Origin: Ciborinia camelliae
Lineage: Eukaryota; Ascomycota; Leotiomycetes; Helotiales; Sclerotiniaceae
Assembly: GCA_025890175.1 (NCBI GenBank)
Contig: JANPYM010000004.1
Span: 2,303,862 to 2,367,861 of the forward strand
Length of the DNA stretch: 64,000 nt
Reading direction: 5' to 3'
Shown: positions 58,230 to 64,000 of the stretch, piece after piece
How the letters are laid out: every line of letters begins with the position of its first letter
Position numbering within the stretch: the stretch's first letter is position 1
Notes under the pieces: generated by a model
The model's input: only the letters and a program-made list of their open reading frames with translations
Told to the model about the DNA's origin: nothing
Databases searched by the model: none
Position numbers and translations under genes: made by a program

Positions 58230-61200
58230 GATGATAATATCCTCCGTATGCGTCTTCGAAGAAATTCCATAAAATCTCCAATCCCCTCGCACCGGATCTG
58301 AGATATGTATATACCTTGGCCTTTTAGGATCATGCCCTCGATCATCACTGAACTTATCGGTGCTGCCAAGCTTCCGAGGATCCCCCTAATTGCTTCATTT
58401 GGTGCTCCTACCCATTTATGGTGGGATTTTATCGTCCCCCCTGGTCGTCGACAGGGGCTTCCATTGCTTCGCCAGATCAACTTTCATACCACGATATGGG
58501 ATGGCTGCAATGCAACTACGATCGACGCAGCCACCCGTTTCGCTTCCCGTGCATGGGGTCCCGAGTTATAACTCTACGAAGGTTGGAAGGGTAAGTGTTG
58601 TAAGACATTATTTCGCTGTTTTTTGAATTTTTAATGCTGCTTTAAAGAAATTATCTAGATAATCAACTCTTCCCCCTCAAAATTCCATTTTTCGATCATT
58701 TCGACCATTTTCATGATTTTCATGATTTTAGCAATTTGAAGCTTCTGATAGATTCTAATAGGTTCTGATAAGTTGTAAATAAGTTTGAAATAGCATTTTG
58801 ATATAAAAAAACAATGATTTTAATAATTTTCAATGATTTTGCTAGCAAACCTTAAAATTTACAATACTTTTATCACTTAAATTCACTCATACAAATTTTC
58901 AACCAGCGTGCCGATATCATTGGTTAAACCCCTGCATGTGGAGTCATTTTTGACCATTTTTTGGTGTGTTTTACAATACTTACCCCATCAACCTCCGTAT
59001 CTCATTGTCCTTTGGAGGTTTTAATCGTACGGATATACATATTAACGTCATCTATATGTTTGACATTTCGCACCAAATTGCTTCGGTTACCGGATGTGAA
59101 AATGAGGCATCTCTCAATCAGAAACACAAGAGATCAGGTAATGTAATATAACCATACCATTCCCGCTTTCGGTGGCCTATGCTCTTTTTTAGGGAGCTAA
59201 ATGAATGCGTCTTAGCCTGCCTGGCCTTTTCCATTTCCATATGGAATATGCTAGGCCTGCGCAGTAGTTTGTGGGTAGAGATTGGAACGTTCCGTTCGCC
59301 CCTGATATCTCGATTGAAATTGCGGGAATTTCGCATTTATGGTGAGATTTATATATAGTGGTCATAATTGCTGCCAGTGGTACGAGACAACCATCCAGCC
59401 TTGCCGCCTTTCCGAGTACATAAAAATTGTGCTATTTTGAAGCATCAATTTGATATTGGACTAAGACATTGGAGGTCAATTAGATAGATCACTAAGATCA
59501 ATAGATGTGAAACACAAATGAGAGTAGCAGATTTCTATTTTAGTTTGAGATATAACTCCTCCTCTTTCATCTCGATTCAATCAATTAGATCACCCATGAG
59601 AGACACGGCCTAACTATATATCGCTCTCCACGAAGATTATATATTCTAACAAAGTAATGATTATCATCGAATCTCGCAGCCCTAGATACTCTCGATAGTT
59701 ATCACTTAACAAGCAAACAAATCACCAGTAAAACTACTAACCACGCCAAGTTGCCAACAGATGAATTTGTAGAAGGCTCCATATATACATACATAGGTAC
59801 ATACACCTACACCTACACCTACACCGGTAAATTCCCAAGCCTCGAGTACGACGGTACGAGCCACCCAAAGGATTGCCAAGGATGCTATCCGAGAACCCCA
59901 CAATTCGGCTCGAACTTTGATTCCCCCAACGAACCATCAGCGGTGATGAGATCAAGGGCAGACGGTAAAGAATTTGAACCCTGCTCCAAAACGTGTGAGA
60001 TGCGGTATACCTTGAGGGATACTCGAGTACCTGCGGGAGGGAAATTTCTTATCATAGATCCTTGCCGCTTAACGGTGGGTAGAAATCTTTCTCTGAGTCT
60101 CACGATGATCTTTGTACCCTGCAAGGTTTTCTCTCAACTAACCTTACTGAAATCAATATCAGATCTTGAGAGACGATGTGAAATCCATTAGATCTTTATA
60201 CCTCCATACTCGAGGCTATAATAATATCAGAATAGAAAACAGCGGAAACGACTGTACTGTAATTTTTCTTTGATGACAGCGGGATAGTTTCGGCTATATT
60301 CACGACCAAGAACTAAAAAGGATTCGCTAGGGGCGGCCCGTTTTGTCCCAAGCACGAGCCGCAGTCTGTCCATAGGCTTTGTCATCTTTTCCAGATACAG
60401 TATGGGAAAAGTTATCGTACGGGCGTGACGAATGTTGGGATGATCATAATTTGTTTACCTATACGCGGAGAAACAATGATGGATGTTAAGAGGCCCAGGT
60501 TGATTTACCTGGAAATTGTCTTGTCGTCAACAATTAGAGAGAATCTCCTCCTGGTCCTGAAACCCGTTCAGATTAGATCTTTGTTGTAGGCCTCTGGATC
60601 TTAAGGAGGTAAAATTCCAAAATTGCGAAGATTCTCTGCACAGAGAAATGTGTACTTTATGTACTTGTAAGATACTTTGTGATACAAGCAAGTACCTTGC
60701 AGCGAACCATGCTTGAAGAAAAGAAGAGGCTGACAAGAAAAGAGGAGGCTGACCAGTGTTCACTGCTTTGCCACAAAACTGGTGACACCCCCCTTGAGAC
60801 CACGATTATCATTTATCATATGGATTATGAAATGATATCTCCACTCGGAGGACGGATACGGATTGATTTGGGAGTACAATCCACATTTCAGTGCAGGTTC
60901 GCCGAGTCGATAGCTTGATGCGGAAAGAACCCGCGAAATCGACAGATACCTTTTCGAAACGAGGAACATCAATGTCCGAAAATCCACTGAGAGGTTTCGT
61001 GGGTGCTATATATCATATATCGTTCATACAGTCATGCTGTAATAAGTGGTGCATACTCTATTTGATTTGACACACTCGAGTCCTGTAATATCGGATTTGT
61101 GTGCTCGCTCGTGGGGTATTAACCTGATCCAGAAACTATGGGCAGCAAATGCCCCAACGGGGAAGGCACCATTCTATCGGATTTCTTCAGCATCGCTCAT

Positions 61201-61397
61201 TGGGTGATCACAAAGGCCAAGGCGGATCACTTGCTGTTTTGAAAACACTTGTAACTGCAAGAAGATCAGTGAGTCCTACAGCGGTAATGATTTTCGCTCT
61301 AGATAATTTCATATAGAATAGATCATAGTTATAATATATGTCATATGGTTTGTTCTTCCTTCGCAATGCACATGTTTTCTCAGCTGCCAGATCAATC
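58230..61397. other. Intergenic, 3.2 kb between divergent genes
   Basis: No supported gene. Includes AT-rich DNA (58630-58900), a short ACACCT repeat (about 59800-59825) and open frames around 59750-60190 and 60527-60987 with no recognisable motifs. Promoters of the rhodopsin-domain gene (left) and sugar porter (right) lie at its edges. Confidence 0.4.
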
Positions 61398-63300
61398 ATG
61401 TCTTCGACTTTAAGTTTGGAACTTCTGTCAAAGCACAGAGGTGCGGTGCTTGTGGCAGCGGTGGCCAATACGGCTTCTATGCTATTTGGGTACGATACAG
61501 GCGTTGCAGGATCGGTAGTGGCACTAAGGAGGTGATTATGAAACATCTTTCTAGAAACAAACTTTACATACTGACCTCTGAATAGTTTCGCTAAGGAGTT
61601 CAAGCTCTCCACTAGTGTTGTACACTCGGCTCATGTTTCCTCCAATATAGTAGCACTGCTCAATGCCGGTGCATTCTTTGGAGCTATTGTTCCGGCCTTT
61701 CTCTCAAAGTATCTTGGCCGGAAGCCAGCCATGACGATAGCAGCGTGCTTTCTTATGATCGGCGGGATTCTTCAAACTGCTGCCCAGCCACCTTCTCTTT
61801 CTATGATTTATGCCGGCCGTGTTATTTCCGGTTTCGGTGTCGGCATGGTCAGTAACCTTACTCCGGTCTTTGTTGCCGAGACTGCGCCGAAAGAATTACG
61901 AGGGTTCTTGATGGGACTTTTCGAGATGTTCCTCGTTTGTGGCGGACTGCTGGCTTATTGGACAACATATGGATGCGCATTACATCTACATCCAACGAGC
62001 AAACAATGGCGGGTTCCATTGGGCGTTCAGATTATTCTCGCCGCAATTATCATACTCGGATCATTTTTCATTATCGAATCTCCAAGATGGCTGGCCAAAC
62101 AAAATCGATGGGATGAGGCAGAGAAGTCATTATGCTACCTCCGAGGCTCGACATCAGAGGACTTGGACATCAAAACTGAGATTGCAGAGATGCATGCGCA
62201 AATCGAAGAAGAAATTACCGCGACCTCTGGTAGATCGATCACTGAACTATTTCAGTCACGAAACCTCATTCGTCTTGTTTGGGGATGTGGCGTCTCATTC
62301 TTCAGTATGTGGTGTGGACATAACGGAATCTTATACTACGGACCGACGGTATTTAAGCAGATCGGCTTCACTGCCCAGAATGCAGCTCTGTTCGCCAGTG
62401 GAATCTTTACCTGTATTAAAGTGGTCGTTACTGCTCTTTTCTTGATCGCAGGAGTGAGTTTAAATATACCCTTGTCCATTTGTATCTCTCACAATTATAC
62501 CACAGATAATACTGACTTTCATATCATATAGATTCAACATTTCAAGAGGACAACTCTCTTAAGTATCGGTAGTGCCGGTATGGCAATAACGATGTTTTCC
62601 CTCGGTGCAGTCCTAGCCACCCATCCACCAATCGCTGGTCACGTAACAAATGACACACCGAGCGGAAAAGGAATGGTAATTCAACACCACCAAATCTTCG
62701 AAATCATGAGCTAATTTCCCCTAGATGGCAATCATCTATCTTTTCGTCGTCTTCTATTCCATGTCTTGGGGCCCTATCGGTTGGGTCTATATTGGAGAGT
62801 GAGTTATCATATTATCTATATCGTGATGGTGAACCCACTAATGATGTCAGAATCTATCCAACTCGTATCCGTGATTGGGGAATGGCGATTAGTGTCATGG
62901 TCGTCTGGCTTTTCAATTATGTGGTCTCGAAAGAAACTCCCATTGCAGTGTTGAATATTGGATGGAAAACTTGGATGGTATGTTATTCCGTTTATTCCGT
63001 TTATTCCAACCCTTCCAGCCCTTCCCACATCCCCCAAACCTCAACCCATCCAAACCCGCCACTAACCCCAAAAAATCTCCACAGATCTTCGGAACATTCA
63101 ACACGGCCGCATTCATCTTCACCTGGTTTCTCCCCGAGACGCGAGGCCTCAGCTTGGAGGAAATGGACGTTCTCTTCAACGTTGTTCATGAAGATTTGAG
63201 GAGGAAAGACGTGCATGATCTTGTTGTTGTGCCGTCGCCGCTGGATGGCGCTGCGGGTGAGAAGTGGGATGGTGGCGTGGTTGGGCATCGGGTGGTTTGA
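61398..63300 (+). CDS. MFS sugar transporter (sugar porter family)
   Basis: Imports a hexose, disaccharide or quinate-like substrate with protons across the plasma membrane. Six exons (61398-61531, 61586-62453, 62532-62675, 62725-62798, 62851-62977, 63085-63300) give 520 residues with twelve expected helices. TM1 has SMLFGYDTGVAGSV. The TM2-3 loop has KYLGRKPAMT, and TM4 has YAGRVISGFGVGM followed by the PVFVAETAPKELRG element. The central loop starts ESPRWLAKQNRWDEAE. TM7 has WCGHNGILYYGPTVFKQIG; TM10 has SWGPIGWVYIGEIYPTRIR; the signature PETRGLSLEEMD closes TM12. ATG 61398 is chosen, giving a short cytosolic N terminus; ATG 61338 is an in-frame alternative. TM7 has HNGILYYGP where many glucose transporters have QxxGxNxxxYY, so the substrate is probably not plain glucose. 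All exon junctions are in frame. Confidence 0.93.
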
Positions 63301-64000
63301 GTTGGTTATTTTTGAGTGTCTAGGTCTATAGGAACCTAGGTATGCTGTAGGTCTATGGTACATGTGGATGTGGATGTGGATTTGGATGTTGATTTCCATG
63401 GACGGGTATTTTGGATGGTAAAATGAAACCGGGATATATATGATTGTAATGTAGAATATGAATTAATGATCGATCGGAATTAGATTAAATAGATGGAAAA
63501 ATAGATGAATAAAATCCCAGCACAATTCATGACCTTGGGAATTTATATGACCGGGCATTCATATATACCGAGTATATCATAACTAATTCATCACCTCGTT
63601 TTATATCCCATGGTAACGAACGTATGTTGGCTCTAGCACTCTAGCACTCTAGCACGTAGAGATAGAGATTTAGTATTATTATTAGTATGGGTATCGGTAC
63701 GTGGATGAACTAGAACGAGAACTAGATAGGTACCTTACTGAAACGTGACAGCCAAATTTTATGCTTCGATAAAAATCATCCCTAATAATAAAGGCTATTC
63801 TACTCCATCTATTCTACTCCATCTACTCCATCTTTCCTTTTTTGGCCAGGGATCAATAATCGATCAAGAACCTCATCATGCATAGATTCATCCATTCATC
63901 CATTCATATCAGAGTAGCTACCTACCTACCTACCTACCTATCTACCTAGCTAGTCTTCAAAGTTCAAAGTTCTTCTCCTTCCTTAAAGTTCCTCCATTTA
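63301..64000. other. Intergenic, downstream of sugar porter
   Basis: No gene seen. Contains short repeats: GTGGATGTGGATGT near 63365-63385, CTCTAGCA copies near 63635-63653, TCTATTCTACTCCA near 63796-63820, and a CCTA run at about 63920-63950. Confidence 0.5.

Noticed and set aside
58166..58480. Minus-strand frame as an upstream exon of the rhodopsin-domain gene
   Set aside because: The family starts shortly before TM1 and the ATG at 58229 already gives a typical N terminus; no donor joins the upstream frame.
59751..60191. 146-codon plus-strand frame
   Set aside because: N-terminal part is translation of an ACACCT repeat (Tyr-Thr); the rest has no recognisable motif and no splice support.
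1..64000. tRNA, rRNA, CRISPR arrays and intact transposons
   Set aside because: Scanned by eye for B-box-like GGTTCGAATCC, long terminal repeats, reverse-transcriptase or transposase motifs; none convincing was seen. Small non-coding RNAs could still be missed.

Overview
The window is filamentous-ascomycete nuclear DNA. Genes are split by short introns (about 45-90 nt, GT...AG, often with a CTAAC-type branch site). The recognisable genes are fungal: Atg7, IMP3, mitochondrial S18, dCMP deaminase, a CIA84-like complex I assembly factor, a DUF3824 protein, a fungal rhodopsin-domain receptor and an MFS sugar porter. Gene style, the abundant TAGG/CCTA tetranucleotide repeats and the alternation of gene-bearing DNA with very AT-rich blocks would suit a Leotiomycete (Botrytis/Sclerotinia-like) or a relative, but this placement is an inference. 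No tRNA, rRNA, CRISPR array or intact transposon was recognised.

Layout. 0-8.3 kb: gene-poor and AT-rich. It holds one intact secreted GH16 glucanase, a GC-rich nested hairpin and a 2.7 kb tract of almost pure A+T microsatellites. 8.3-12.7 kb: a two-repeat unknown protein, an acidic disordered protein and a secreted clan GH-A (GH39-like) hydrolase. 12.7-17.9 kb: mostly empty, with orphan exon-like pieces. 18-19.1 kb: an unknown 369-aa protein. 19.9-25.8 kb: five small genes that I read as one divergent paralogous family. Each has a six-cysteine module (three with an exact C-x6-C-x3-H-x9-C-x9-C-x20-23-C-x2-C pattern) on exon 1, one intron just after the last CxxC, and a disordered, usually basic, tail on exon 2. 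This cluster is the most novel item here. 26.8-39.6 kb: the conserved core (CIA84-like, Atg7, dCMP deaminase, DUF3824), interrupted by a stack of microsatellites at 34.2-35.4 kb. 39.6-47.7 kb: an 8 kb gene-poor, repeat-rich stretch. 47.7-51 kb: a low-complexity unknown gene and a secreted protein with three copies of an unfamiliar module. 52-53.6 kb: IMP3 and mitochondrial S18, divergently transcribed. 54.2-55.8 kb: a partly resolved small gene and a duplicated stretch. 56.7-58.2 kb: rhodopsin-domain membrane protein. 61.4-63.3 kb: MFS sugar transporter.

How they fit together: the central block is housekeeping (autophagy, pyrimidine nucleotide supply, respiratory complex I assembly, cytosolic and mitochondrial ribosome biogenesis). 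The two secreted hydrolases, the sugar porter, the receptor-like protein and the secreted repeat protein fit a plant-associated or saprobic lifestyle. Gene models were spliced by hand. Summed exon lengths divide by three in every complete model, which supports them but does not prove them.
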